Assembly (NCBI GenBank): GCA_016795545.1
Contig: JAEUGX010000093.1
Coordinates: 1-44,153, forward strand
DNA: 44,153 nt
From: Opitutaceae bacterium
GTDB taxonomy: Bacteria > Verrucomicrobiota > Verrucomicrobiia > Opitutales > Opitutaceae
Direction: 5' to 3'
The position numbers and the translations under genes were made by a program. The notes beneath the pieces were generated by a model. That model saw nothing but the letters and a program-made list of their open reading frames with translations, did no database searches and was not told the DNA's origin. Positions 1 through 8,108 of this stretch are shown here, one piece after another (within the stretch, counting starts at the first letter, position 1; every line of letters starts with the position of its first letter).

Positions 1-1
1 C

Positions 2-97
2 GAGGAACCCAGGAGCATGGTCCTGGGCCTGATCGCAGAGTTGGAAGACTTGATCGGACGCCTGGCCGGCGGGAATCACGACCAAGCAAAGCCCTGA
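2..97 (+). CDS. C-terminal end of an unidentified protein (partial)
   Basis: An open frame enters from the left edge and stops with TGA at 95-97, giving about 31 residues that end GGNHDQAKP. The visible piece contains a short amphipathic stretch, LIAELEDLIGRL, that looks like real coding sequence and could be a coiled-coil end. No family can be named from this little. It runs towards the broken end of the CE15 esterase gene, so it could be the tail of a transposase or passenger gene of an inserted element; that is inference only. The open frame on the opposite strand here gives a low-complexity Arg/Pro translation and is less convincing. Confidence 0.4.
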   Translation, partial: EEPRSMVLGLIAELEDLIGRLAGGNHDQAKP

Positions 98-215
98 CGG
101 AGCCTCGCACAAAGCGGACCATGCCTCCCACTGGCCTGCCCCGCTGTGCCAAGCGCCCCGCATCGATGACGCGCCAAGGGCGCGGTGGGCACTGACGGCT
201 ACAAAGGCCGAAATA
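98..215. other. Junction sequence at the broken end of the CE15 gene; possible mobile-element end
   Basis: This short non-coding stretch lies between the stop of the left-edge gene and the point near 215 where the esterase reading stops resembling its family. It holds no gene I can support. If an insertion sequence ended here, its tip would lie around 200-212. The other end is outside the window, so terminal inverted repeats and a target-site duplication cannot be checked. Confidence 0.3.
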
Positions 216-872
216 GCCCCAGGCCCAGGCGGCGACCGTGCCCCAGGCGTCGCCCGGTCGCGGACCCGTGGCGAACGCCGGATTAAACACCGCGTACACG
301 CCGCTCGTGAAGGCGCGATCCTGGTCGTCGAGCGCGACGTCCTCGTAGTGAAAGGCCGCGGCCACGTAGCCGCGGCGCACGATGGCTTCCGCCGGCCAGA
401 ACTCGGTCGGCTTGGTTTCCGCCTGCGTGACGATCCTGGCCGGGCGGTTCACGATGAGCACGAAACAGCCGGCCGGAGCCGTCTGCCGGGGAAGGTAGAG
501 GCGGAGCCGGATGGCCTTTTCGCCGGCGGCGTCGTGTCCGTAGACGATCCGCACGTCGCGGCGGGTGGCGAGGCCCCCGAAGGCTTCGGCGTCGTCGCCG
601 TCGCGGGCGAACCGCAGGCCGTCCGGCCGCTCGACCGGATTGCGGCCGTACAGGTGCTCGCGGAAGAGCTCGAGGAGTTCCGGCCGGCGCAGCGTGCGCC
701 ACTGTTCCGCGGTCGTGATGCGGGTGCCGTCGCGCGCGACGAACGGATCCGGCAGCGGACCGTCCTTGGCCGCGGCGGCCTGTGCGGGCGGGTGCGTCAG
801 CATGAGGGCGAGCGCGGCGGTGCAGCAGGGGAGGCGGCGTAGCCAGCGCGGCGGGCGGAGGGAGGGGGTCAT
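216..872 (-). pseudogene. CE15 glucuronoyl-esterase-like gene, truncated before its catalytic core
   Basis: Starting at ATG 872, the frame reads a signal peptide (RRLPCCTAALALMLTHPPAQA), then a sequence typical of the N-terminal half of carbohydrate esterase family 15, alpha/beta-hydrolases that cut lignin-glucuronoxylan ester bonds. Recognisable pieces are AEQWRTLRRPELLELFREHL near residue 53, a GYVAAAFHYEDVALDD strand, and DAWGTVAAWAWG ending at residue 219. Family members normally continue with a helix and then the GHSRxGK nucleophile serine. Here the following residues no longer fit, although the frame stays open to the window edge. The catalytic Ser, acidic residue and His are therefore absent. 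The gene begins 4 bp after the stop of the upstream membrane-protein gene, suggesting a former operon. I infer disruption by an insertion or rearrangement; the family call rests on motif recall. Confidence 0.6.
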
Positions 873-876
873 GGGT

Positions 877-1308
877 TCAAGGGACGGCCGGCCCGGCGGG
901 CGGCGGCACGCGGGTGGCGGCGCGATGGGCCTCGCGCTGCTGTTGGGCGCAGGCGGGGCAGATGCCGTGGGAGGTTTCAGTGTCGAAATTCGAGCCGAAA
1001 TATTCCTCCATGGTCAGCCACCGGCCCTCGTGGCCGACCTTGCGGCACCAGCTGCAGATGAGGAGGAACTCCTCCAGCTGGTGCAGGCGGCGGAGCAGGC
1101 GGCGGTTGGACAGGTGCACCCAGGACCAGACGGCGACGATGATCGCGGAGCGGAGCAGGACGCGCGTCCAGCTGAACTCGAACGGATCGTCGAAGAGGAG
1201 GTGCGGGAGATGCAGGCTTTCGGAAAGCCAGGACAGCAACAGGATGATCGAGAAGCCGAGGGCAGTCCGGCGCTGGACCGGATCGCCGCTGGTTGTGGCC
1301 GGTTTCAT
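877..1308 (-). CDS. Small membrane protein with a cytosolic CxxC...CPxC metal-site-like domain
   Basis: The 143-residue protein has two predicted membrane helices (about 16-33 and 50-66), a basic linker NRRLLRRLHQLEE, and a C-terminal domain with C85-x2-C88, then a GRWLTMEEYF segment and SHGICPAC (His114, Cys117, Cys120). The same C-x2-C / SHGICPxC pattern is common at the ends of sensor kinases and response regulators (ICxWCKxI...W...SHGICPEC). There it looks like a zinc-binding or redox module of unknown function. Here it has no kinase, receiver or PAS domain and hangs directly off a membrane anchor. It ends 4 bp before the esterase start. Function unknown; existence as a gene is likely because the start, helices and motif are coherent. 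Confidence 0.75.
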   Translation of the reverse strand: MKPATTSGDPVQRRTALGFSIILLLSWLSESLHLPHLLFDDPFEFSWTRVLLRSAIIVAVWSWVHLSNRRLLRRLHQLEEFLLICSWCRKVGHEGRWLTMEEYFGSNFDTETSHGICPACAQQQREAHRAATRVPPPAGPAVP

Positions 1309-1425
1309 GGTGGGGTTGGCGGCCTCTTCATGGCAGTTCCGGGGCCGGTCGCAAGCCTGCCCGGGGGCGGGGCGCGGCCCGCTGGTTCATGAAATAGTCG
1401 CCGGCCGCCCGGCGCGGTGCGCCGC

Positions 1426-4400
1426 CTAGCTCCGGCGGCGGCGGCGAGCGGCGAGGGCGGCGGCGCCGAGGCCGACGGCCATGAGCGCGTACGTGGAAGG
1501 CTCCGGGACCGGGGTGAAATTGAGGTACAGGGCCGCGTTGCCGCCGCTCACGCCCTGCACGAGCGAGAACGTGCCGCCGCCGAGGGAGTTGGCGAAGGCG
1601 GAGGTGTCGATGGTGAACTTGTTCGCGGCGAAGCCGTTGATGCCCGCGACGGAGGTGGCGACGAGCCATGAGTAGCCGCTGCCCGCGGAGAAGTCGGCGA
1701 CGGGCCCGGCGGTGCCGCCGGAGTTCAGCGAGATGAGCTTCAGGGTGAACGGGGACCCGCTGGTCGCCGTGATGTCGAGCAAGGCGCCGCTGACGGTGAC
1801 CAGGTCGTAGCCGGTGCCGGCGGGTCCGGCGGCGGTCTGGACCTCGAAGTCGAGCTGGCCGCCGGAGGCAAAAGTCAGGCCGCTGGCGAAGTTCAGGACG
1901 CCGGGCGAGAAGCCGGGCGCGATCCGGACGTTGGTTCCCGCGGTGATGGCCACGCTGATGGTGCCGCTGCCGGAGAGGACGCCGCCGTTGGCGCCGAACG
2001 AAATGGGGTTCGTGAGCGTGACCCCGGGCAGCGTGCCGAGCGAGCCGCCGTTGAGCACGATCGCACCGGTGCCGAAGGCGGCATTGCTGCCGGCAATGAG
2101 CTTGCCCTGGTTGACGGTCGTGCCGCCGGAGTAGGGCAGGTCGCTGTTGTAGATGCCGAGGATGGTCAGGGTGCCCGTGCCGTTCTTGACGAGCGAGCCC
2201 GTCGTGGTGCCGGTCTGGGAGATGCCGCCCTCGAAGTACCCGTCGACGGTCTGGTTGATGGTCAGGGTCGTCGTGCCGCTGCCCGCGAGCTCGAGCATGC
2301 TGCTGAGAAAACCGTCGTCGTCGTAGGGCGTGCCCGCGATCAGGCTGCCGATGGCGGGATTCGACGAGGTGAAGGTCACGTAGGTCCCTTCCTCGAGCTC
2401 GAGCCCGCCCGTGCCGAGGGCGGAGTTGCTGGCGGCCAGGATATTCGCGCGGCCGGAGAAGACGTTGCCCCCGGAGTAGGAGTTGTTCCCGGAGAGGGTG
2501 ATGGTGTTGTCCGCGTAGAGCCCGCCCGGGCCGGAGATGTTGCCGGAGAGCTGCAGGGGATCGTTCGGCGCGACCACCAGGGTGCCGCCGGCCAGGATGA
2601 TGTTGTTCGTCAGGTTGCCGTTCGTCTCGACCACCGCGTAACGGTCGCTGGCCCCGGTGTCGACGGTCAGCGGCCCTGATCCCAGCAGCGCCGGCGTGTC
2701 CAGCATCAGAATGCCGGAGTGCAGGAAGGTGCCGCCGGTGTGGGTGTTGCTCGACGCCAGCAGGCGGACGCGGCTGACGTTTCCGTAGTCATCCGGGTCC
2801 TGATACACGCCGGGTTGTCCGACGTGGAGCGCCCGGCTGCCGGAGAGCGAGGCCGTGATGTCCAGCGCCCCCCCGGCGAAGGCGCCGAAAAAATAGTCGG
2901 CCGTGTCGCCGTTGGCGGTCTGGATCGTGCCGCTGAGGACCGCCTTCGTGGCGGTGCCGACGTAGAATGGCGTGAAGGCGGAGAGGTCGAGGTTGTTGAC
3001 CGTCACCTCGGCCAGCGAATTGCCGGCGAGGTTGGCGCGGGAATCGAACCCCAGCATGCCCTCGGACGCCACGAAACCCAGCTGGCTTTGCAGCTGGCCG
3101 AGGGTCAGCCCGCTGCCGTCGGTGATGCCGACGTAGGCCTGGTGGTCGACATTGACCGAGGTGTTGGCGGAGAGCGAGGCGGCGCCGTCAAAGATCACGC
3201 CGCTGTTCAGCCCGACGTTGGTGCTGCCGGAATAGGTGTTCGCGGCCGTGCGGCCGAGCACGAGCATCATCGGCGCTCCGGAGAAGGGCGACTCCACGCT
3301 GACGTCCTGCGAGCCGGTCAGTCCGTTGGCGCCCGCTCCGTCGGCCAGCAGGAGCCAGCCGTTGCCCCCGAACCGGTAGGCGCTCGCGCCGGAGGGAGGC
3401 GTGAGGGCGCCGGTGAGGGTGGCGCGCGACTGGGTTCCGATCAGGATGTCCGAGTAGGAAAAGCCGGACAGGTCGATCGCGCCGCCAAACGTCCCCTCGC
3501 CGTCGAAACCCAGGGTGCCGGCGAAGCCGTCGGGATCGAGCCGGGACACGAACGTCGCGGCGCTGAAGGTGTCGTCGCTCAGGCCGACATAGCCGTCGGG
3601 CAGGGCGCTGACCAGGCCGGAGGACGGCAGCGCGGCGCCCGCATCGAAGATGACGCTCACGCCGGAGTTCACCGTGGTGCCGCCGGTGTACGTGTTGTTG
3701 CCGGAGAGCCGGACGAGGCCGGCGGCGAACGTGTACGACGTGGCGGCGGCCCCGTCGGTGAGGCTGCCGGAGAACACCAGCTGCGTGCGGTAAGGGTTGG
3801 AGATGCTGACGTCCGTCACCCCGCTGGTCGGCGCCACCGTGCCGAGGATCTCCATCAGCGCGGTCTCCTCGACCGGGCTGCCGAAGGTCACGCTGCTGCC
3901 GAGCAGGAAATTATTGGGCAGGAAAACATAATTGAACTCGCCTTTCACGGCCAGGGTGCCGCCGTTGAACGTCACGGTGCCGGTCCCGAGGGCGTTGGTC
4001 TGGGAGACGTACACCTGGCCGCCGTTGATGACGGTGCCGCCGGTGTAGCTGTTGGCGAAATCAAGATGGAGGCTGCTGTTGCCGGTCTTGATGATGCCGC
4101 CCGCGCCGCTCACCTCGTTGAAGAAGTACAGGTCGGCGCCCTGGGTGTTGAACGTGTGGTTGCCGGCAGAGAGCACGACCGGCAGTCCGAACACGCCCCA
4201 ATAGATCGAGTTGGAGTTGGTGGTGATGTTGCCGTTCAGCGTCAGCGGGGACCCGCCGCTCAGGTAGAGACCGTCCCGGATGCCGTTGAAGGTGAGGCTG
4301 CCGAGATTCAGCGCGCTCGAAACCGTGATGTTCTGCCGCGGGTAAACATTGAAGATGATGTTGTCGCTGGAGTTGCCCGTGGGCACCGAGCCGCCCTGCC

Positions 4401-4527
4401 AGTTGCCGGGGGTCGCGTAATTGTCATCCGCCCCCAACCCGATCCAGTTGTACGTGGTCTGGGCGCGGAGGGACACCGCCAGGAGGGTAAAAAAGACAAA
4501 AGTGAGGACGACGGCGTGGCGTAACAT
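1426..4527 (-). CDS. PEP-CTERM surface protein with autotransporter-type beta-strand repeats
   Basis: This is a 1033-residue exported protein. I chose ATG 4527 rather than an upstream in-frame start because it places a clean signal peptide (MLRHAVVLTFVFFTLLAVS) at the N-terminus. The body opens with a YNWIGLGADDNY...GNW strand typical of these proteins. It then repeats Gly/Asn/Thr-rich beta segments of the autotransporter-associated repeat type, such as LVKNGTGTLTILG, YSGGTTVNQGKL and NTYTGGTTVNSG, which should form a long beta-helix. The C-terminus is a PEP-CTERM sorting signal: VPEPSTYALM, a short hydrophobic helix, and RRRRR. Family knowledge says such signals are handled by exosortase, with anchoring or export to the outer envelope. 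No exosortase gene is in the window. Ligand and role are unknown. Confidence 0.93.
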   Translation of the reverse strand: MLRHAVVLTFVFFTLLAVSLRAQTTYNWIGLGADDNYATPGNWQGGSVPTGNSSDNIIFNVYPRQNITVSSALNLGSLTFNGIRDGLYLSGGSPLTLNGNITTNSNSIYWGVFGLPVVLSAGNHTFNTQGADLYFFNEVSGAGGIIKTGNSSLHLDFANSYTGGTVINGGQVYVSQTNALGTGTVTFNGGTLAVKGEFNYVFLPNNFLLGSSVTFGSPVEETALMEILGTVAPTSGVTDVSISNPYRTQLVFSGSLTDGAAATSYTFAAGLVRLSGNNTYTGGTTVNSGVSVIFDAGAALPSSGLVSALPDGYVGLSDDTFSAATFVSRLDPDGFAGTLGFDGEGTFGGAIDLSGFSYSDILIGTQSRATLTGALTPPSGASAYRFGGNGWLLLADGAGANGLTGSQDVSVESPFSGAPMMLVLGRTAANTYSGSTNVGLNSGVIFDGAASLSANTSVNVDHQAYVGITDGSGLTLGQLQSQLGFVASEGMLGFDSRANLAGNSLAEVTVNNLDLSAFTPFYVGTATKAVLSGTIQTANGDTADYFFGAFAGGALDITASLSGSRALHVGQPGVYQDPDDYGNVSRVRLLASSNTHTGGTFLHSGILMLDTPALLGSGPLTVDTGASDRYAVVETNGNLTNNIILAGGTLVVAPNDPLQLSGNISGPGGLYADNTITLSGNNSYSGGNVFSGRANILAASNSALGTGGLELEEGTYVTFTSSNPAIGSLIAGTPYDDDGFLSSMLELAGSGTTTLTINQTVDGYFEGGISQTGTTTGSLVKNGTGTLTILGIYNSDLPYSGGTTVNQGKLIAGSNAAFGTGAIVLNGGSLGTLPGVTLTNPISFGANGGVLSGSGTISVAITAGTNVRIAPGFSPGVLNFASGLTFASGGQLDFEVQTAAGPAGTGYDLVTVSGALLDITATSGSPFTLKLISLNSGGTAGPVADFSAGSGYSWLVATSVAGINGFAANKFTIDTSAFANSLGGGTFSLVQGVSGGNAALYLNFTPVPEPSTYALMAVGLGAAALAARRRRRS

Positions 4528-4941
4528 CGCGAGGGAGGCTACTTCGGCTTCGAGACCCGACAAGGATGAACGTCATCCGGCCCTGGGAGATATGTCACTA
4601 GGCATATGACGGGAAAACACCCTGGTTCCTGTCTGAGCCGACGGTGGTTAAACGGCCTGGGGCTCGTGGCTGAACGCAGGCGGTTGCAGGAGGGTGAAGT
4701 TGAAAATTCGGAGAGATAAGTGGATACGCAATTTCTGCGGGAAGTTTGGCGTCACCTGGGTGCTGTGACTTTTGGTCACCACAAACTCATTTCGAGTCTG
4801 CTTCGTGCTTTGCGTTTAACTTCCGGGTGCCGGACCAGCCTTGGCAGAGCAGCCGGGGGTGGAGAACCGCGCGGGCACGAAGAGGCGCGAAAGGCGGCCG
4901 GCCTCGCCCCGGGGGGCATTTTCCGCAAGGTCGCCCAGGTC
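4528..4941. other. Intergenic region, 414 bp, with palindromes upstream of the PEP-CTERM gene
   Basis: No convincing gene lies here. Towards the PEP-CTERM start there are two inverted repeats, annotated separately (4564-4578 and 4590-4607). Further right, 4765-4779 is a weaker hairpin (GTGAC, loop TTTTG, GTCAC). The rest, up to the stop of the FAD/Fe-S oxidase at 4942, shows nothing I recognise. Confidence 0.6.
4564..4607 (-). promoter_or_regulatory. Paired inverted repeats upstream of the PEP-CTERM gene
   Basis: GGATGA-ACG-TCATCC (4564-4578) is a perfect 6-bp inverted repeat 37-51 bp upstream of ATG 4527. Close behind it is ATATG-N8-CATAT (4590-4607). The first could form a small hairpin in the leader RNA. 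The second is more AT-rich than its surroundings and resembles a dimeric regulator site. No clear -35/-10 pair could be placed, so the promoter itself is not assigned. Confidence 0.35.
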
Positions 4942-7902
4942 TCAATTGCCTGATCCGGCAAGCAAGGCGGCGTGAAGGATTTCGACCGGATGCTGCGCGA
5001 CGCGGCCGGTGCCGTCCTTGATCTGGTGGCGGCAGCTGGTGCCGGGAGCGGCGATGACGGTTTCGACCGGAGCCTGGCGGACGGCGGGGAAGAGCACGAG
5101 TTCGCCGATCTGCTGCGAAAGCGCGAAATGCTCCTCCTCGTAACCGAAGGAGCCGGCCATGCCGCAGCAGCCGGAAGGGATCAGCTGCACCTTGTGACCG
5201 GCGGGCAGCTCGAGCATCTTCACGGTCGGAGTCAGCGACGACAGCGCCTTCTGGTGGCAGTGGCCGTGGAGCTTCACGGCCTGCGGCCGGGAGGTGAACG
5301 CGGCGCGGGTGATGCGGCCGGCGTCGGCCTCGCGCGCGATGAATTCGTCGATCAGCAGCGCGCGGCCCGCGAGCCCGGTGGCGGCGGCGCGCAGCTCCGG
5401 CGGCACCAGGTCGGGATACTCGTCGCGGAAGCCGAGGATGGCGGACGGCTCCAGGCCGATGAGCGGGGAGCGTTCCGTGACGACGTCCTTGAGCAGCTCG
5501 ACATTGCGGATGGCGAAGGCCCGGGCCTCGCGCACGAGGCCCTTGGAGAAGTGCGCGCGTCCGCTCTCGACATGCTCGGGGATGACGACCTCGTAGCCGA
5601 GGCGGTTGAGCAGCTCGACCGCCTTGATGCCGACGGGGGTGTCATTGTAGTTGGTGAACTCGTCGCAGAAGAGGAAGACGCGTCCGTTCGGGTAGGCGAG
5701 GGTCGGCGGGTTGGCGTGCTTCCGATGCCAGGCGGCGAGGGTGGTCGGGTGAAGCTCGGGCAGGCTGCGGCCGAGGGCGAACCCGGAGAAGCGCTTGATC
5801 CAGCGCGAGACGTCGGGGGCGGTGACGGCCCAGTTGTAGACTGAAGGGGCGAGCGAGGCCAGGCGCATCGAGCGGGTGAACCCGGCGACGAGCCGCGAGC
5901 GGAGCGGCACGCCCTTGGCGTCGTAGTAGTGCTGCTGCCACTCGGCCTTGAGCCGCGCGACGTCGACATTGGACGGGCATTCGGACTTGCAGCCCTTGCA
6001 CGACAGGCAGAGGTCCATGACGTCGGCCACCTGCGAGCTGTTCCACGGGTTGGTGCCGCGTGCCGGATGGCTGAGCACGTGGCGGAGCGTATTGGCACGG
6101 GCGCGGGTGGTGTCCTTCTCGTTCCGCGTGGCCATGTAACTCGGGCACATGGTGCCGCCCATGAGGTGGGACTTGCGGCATTCGCCGACGCCGTTGCATT
6201 TCTCGGCGGCGCGGAGGATGCCCTGGCTGGCGTCGAAGTTGAAGACCGTCGCGTACTCCGGCGTGGCATGGCCCGGCGAATGCCGGAGCGCGCTGTCCAT
6301 CGGCGGCGTGTCGATGATCTTGCCCGGGTTGAACACGCCGCGCGGGTCGAAGGTCTCCTTCACGCGCCGCATCATCGCGTAGCACTCGGCGCCGACCATG
6401 AACTGGATGAACTCGCCGCGCAGGCGGCCGTCGCCGTGTTCGCCCGAGAGGGAGCCGCGGTACTTCTTCACGAGCACGGCGATGTCGGTCGCGATGTCGC
6501 GGAACATCTTCAGTCCCTCGGCCGTCTTGAGGTTGAAGAGCGGGCGGGTGTGCAGCTCGCCGGCGCCGGCGTGGGCATAATAGACGCAGCTGATGCCGTA
6601 CTTGCGGCGCATGAGGCCGTCGAACTCGGCGATGTAGTCGGGCAGGTCCTCGACGGCGACGGCGGTGTCCTCGACGACCTCGCGCGGCTTGGCGTCGCCC
6701 GGGACGTTCATCATGAGCCCCTGGCCGGCGCGGCGCAGGTCCCAGACCTTGTTGGAGTCGTCGCCCCAGAGCACGGGGAAGGCATAGCCCAGGCCCGCGG
6801 CGCGGAACTCGGCCTCCAGGGCGCGGAACTCGGCCTCGAGCGCGGCCCGCTGCTCGTGGCGCAGCTCGACCACGAGCACGGCCCCCGGGTCGCCCTGGAC
6901 GAAGAACCGGTTCTTCGCCTGCTCGAGGTTGGCCTTGGTGCACTCGAGGATGTGCCGATCGATCAGCTCGCAGCCGTAGGGCCGGTGCCGCATGGCGATG
7001 AGCGTGCCTTTCAGCGAGTCGTGGACGGTGGCGAAATGGGCGCACATCAGCGCGCCCGGGGGCGGGAGCGGCTCGCAGTTGAGCTCGAACTCGACGCCGA
7101 GAAAGAGCGTGCCCTCGGAACCGGCGAGGAGCCGGCAGAGGTTGAACGGCTGCTTCGAGTCCGGGTCGAACACGCCGCATTCCATCAGGCGGTCCAGGGC
7201 GTAGCCGGTGTTGCGGCGCGTGACGGTGGGCTTCGGGAAATGCTCGCGGATCAGGGCCCGGTTGCGGGCGTCGCCGAGCAGGTCGCGCACGAAGCGGTAG
7301 ATCCGGGTCTCGAGCGTGTCGGGTCCGGCGCACTTGGCGGCGAACTCCTCGCGCGTCAGCGGCCCGAAGGTCGCCTCCGAGCCGTCGCTGAGGAAGCCGC
7401 GGGCCGAGACGAGGTGCTCGCGGGTGGTGCCGTAGACGATGGAGTTGGCGCCGCAGGAATTGTTGCCGACCATGCCGCCGATCATCGCGCGGTTGGCCGT
7501 CGAGGTCTCCGGCGTGAAGTGCAGGCCGTGGGGCTTGAGGTGGAGGTTGAGCTCGTTGCGGACCACGCCCGGCTGCACCCGCACGCGGCGGCGGGCGGGA
7601 TCGACGGCGAGGATGCGGTTGAGATGCCGGCCCACGTCGACCACCAGGCCCGAGCCCACCACCTGGCCGGCCAGCGAGGTGCCCGCGGTGCGCGGGATGA
7701 GCCCGATCCCGTGGCGTTTCGCATAGGCGATCAGCTCCCGCACGTCGGCTTCCGATTTCGGCAACGCCACCGCGACCGGCAACTCCTGGTATTCCGAAGC
7801 GTCGGTCGCATACAGCGCCCGCATCGTCTGGTCGAAATGGAGTTCGCCGTCGAGACGGGAGGAAAGTTGGGGCAGGCCGGCAGGAGAGGAGGCGACGGTC
7901 AT
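4942..7902 (-). CDS. ydiJ: FAD-linked oxidase fused to 4Fe-4S and CCG domains; YdiJ-like D-2-hydroxyglutarate dehydrogenase
   Basis: A 986-residue multidomain flavoprotein close to the E. coli YdiJ length (about 1018). In order: an FAD-binding PCMH domain with PRTAGTSLAGQ (70-80) and GGMVGNNSCGANS (142-154); a FAD-oxidase C domain with GEHGDGRLRGEF near 485; two ferredoxin-type cysteine clusters (CNGVGEC near 569, CLSCKGCKSECP near 632); and cysteine-rich CCG motifs HGHCHQK near 879 and SGCCGMAGSFGYE near 910. The family oxidises D-2-hydroxy acids (D-2-hydroxyglutarate, D-lactate, glycolate) and passes electrons to the respiratory chain. The gene is divergent from a 2-oxoadipate dioxygenase gene, whose product would be D-2-hydroxyglutarate. 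That makes D-2-hydroxyglutarate to 2-oxoglutarate the best substrate guess; glycolate or D-lactate remain possible. Confidence 0.88.
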   Translation of the reverse strand: MTVASSPAGLPQLSSRLDGELHFDQTMRALYATDASEYQELPVAVALPKSEADVRELIAYAKRHGIGLIPRTAGTSLAGQVVGSGLVVDVGRHLNRILAVDPARRRVRVQPGVVRNELNLHLKPHGLHFTPETSTANRAMIGGMVGNNSCGANSIVYGTTREHLVSARGFLSDGSEATFGPLTREEFAAKCAGPDTLETRIYRFVRDLLGDARNRALIREHFPKPTVTRRNTGYALDRLMECGVFDPDSKQPFNLCRLLAGSEGTLFLGVEFELNCEPLPPPGALMCAHFATVHDSLKGTLIAMRHRPYGCELIDRHILECTKANLEQAKNRFFVQGDPGAVLVVELRHEQRAALEAEFRALEAEFRAAGLGYAFPVLWGDDSNKVWDLRRAGQGLMMNVPGDAKPREVVEDTAVAVEDLPDYIAEFDGLMRRKYGISCVYYAHAGAGELHTRPLFNLKTAEGLKMFRDIATDIAVLVKKYRGSLSGEHGDGRLRGEFIQFMVGAECYAMMRRVKETFDPRGVFNPGKIIDTPPMDSALRHSPGHATPEYATVFNFDASQGILRAAEKCNGVGECRKSHLMGGTMCPSYMATRNEKDTTRARANTLRHVLSHPARGTNPWNSSQVADVMDLCLSCKGCKSECPSNVDVARLKAEWQQHYYDAKGVPLRSRLVAGFTRSMRLASLAPSVYNWAVTAPDVSRWIKRFSGFALGRSLPELHPTTLAAWHRKHANPPTLAYPNGRVFLFCDEFTNYNDTPVGIKAVELLNRLGYEVVIPEHVESGRAHFSKGLVREARAFAIRNVELLKDVVTERSPLIGLEPSAILGFRDEYPDLVPPELRAAATGLAGRALLIDEFIAREADAGRITRAAFTSRPQAVKLHGHCHQKALSSLTPTVKMLELPAGHKVQLIPSGCCGMAGSFGYEEEHFALSQQIGELVLFPAVRQAPVETVIAAPGTSCRHQIKDGTGRVAQHPVEILHAALLAGSGN

Positions 7903-8045
7903 GGGAATGGCAGACAGTTTAGGTAGAAAAGCCGAAGCCCTTTGGCGAGCCTGCGCCGCAATGGCCCGCGCGGTTTAGCGCCGCTACTGCAAGGCATTCG
8001 GCCGGCAAATGCGGCGGTTGATGCTTTTAGACGATGAGAACAGGC

Positions 8046-8075
8046 TTGGACACCCGCTGGCTAGGCGATTATTAC
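8046..8075 (+). promoter_or_regulatory. Candidate promoter for the lysine-degradation genes
   Basis: TTGGAC (8046-8051) and TATTAC (8070-8075), with an 18-bp spacer, lie about 34 bp before ATG 8109. They sit in the 206-bp gap shared with the divergent FAD oxidase. The match to the sigma-70 consensus is only partial. Confidence 0.25.
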
Positions 8076-8108
8076 ATAAGCCGGACCTGTCCCCAACCCC
8101 TTCTCGCC

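Noticed and set aside
1..872. One continuous minus-strand frame from the CE15 start to the window edge
   Set aside because: Beyond residue 219 the translation is Arg/Pro-rich, shows no CE15 motifs and lies opposite a more plausible plus-strand gene end; treated as chance read-through.
2719..4524. Long plus-strand open frame opposite the PEP-CTERM gene
   Set aside because: Low-complexity Gly/Ala/Arg/Val translation typical of antisense frames in GC-rich DNA; the opposite strand has signal peptide, repeats and sorting signal.
4765..4779. GTGAC-TTTTG-GTCAC hairpin as a terminator of the FAD/Fe-S oxidase gene
   Set aside because: It lies more than 160 bp past the stop with a short 5-bp stem and no T-run in the right direction; mentioned only in the intergenic entry.
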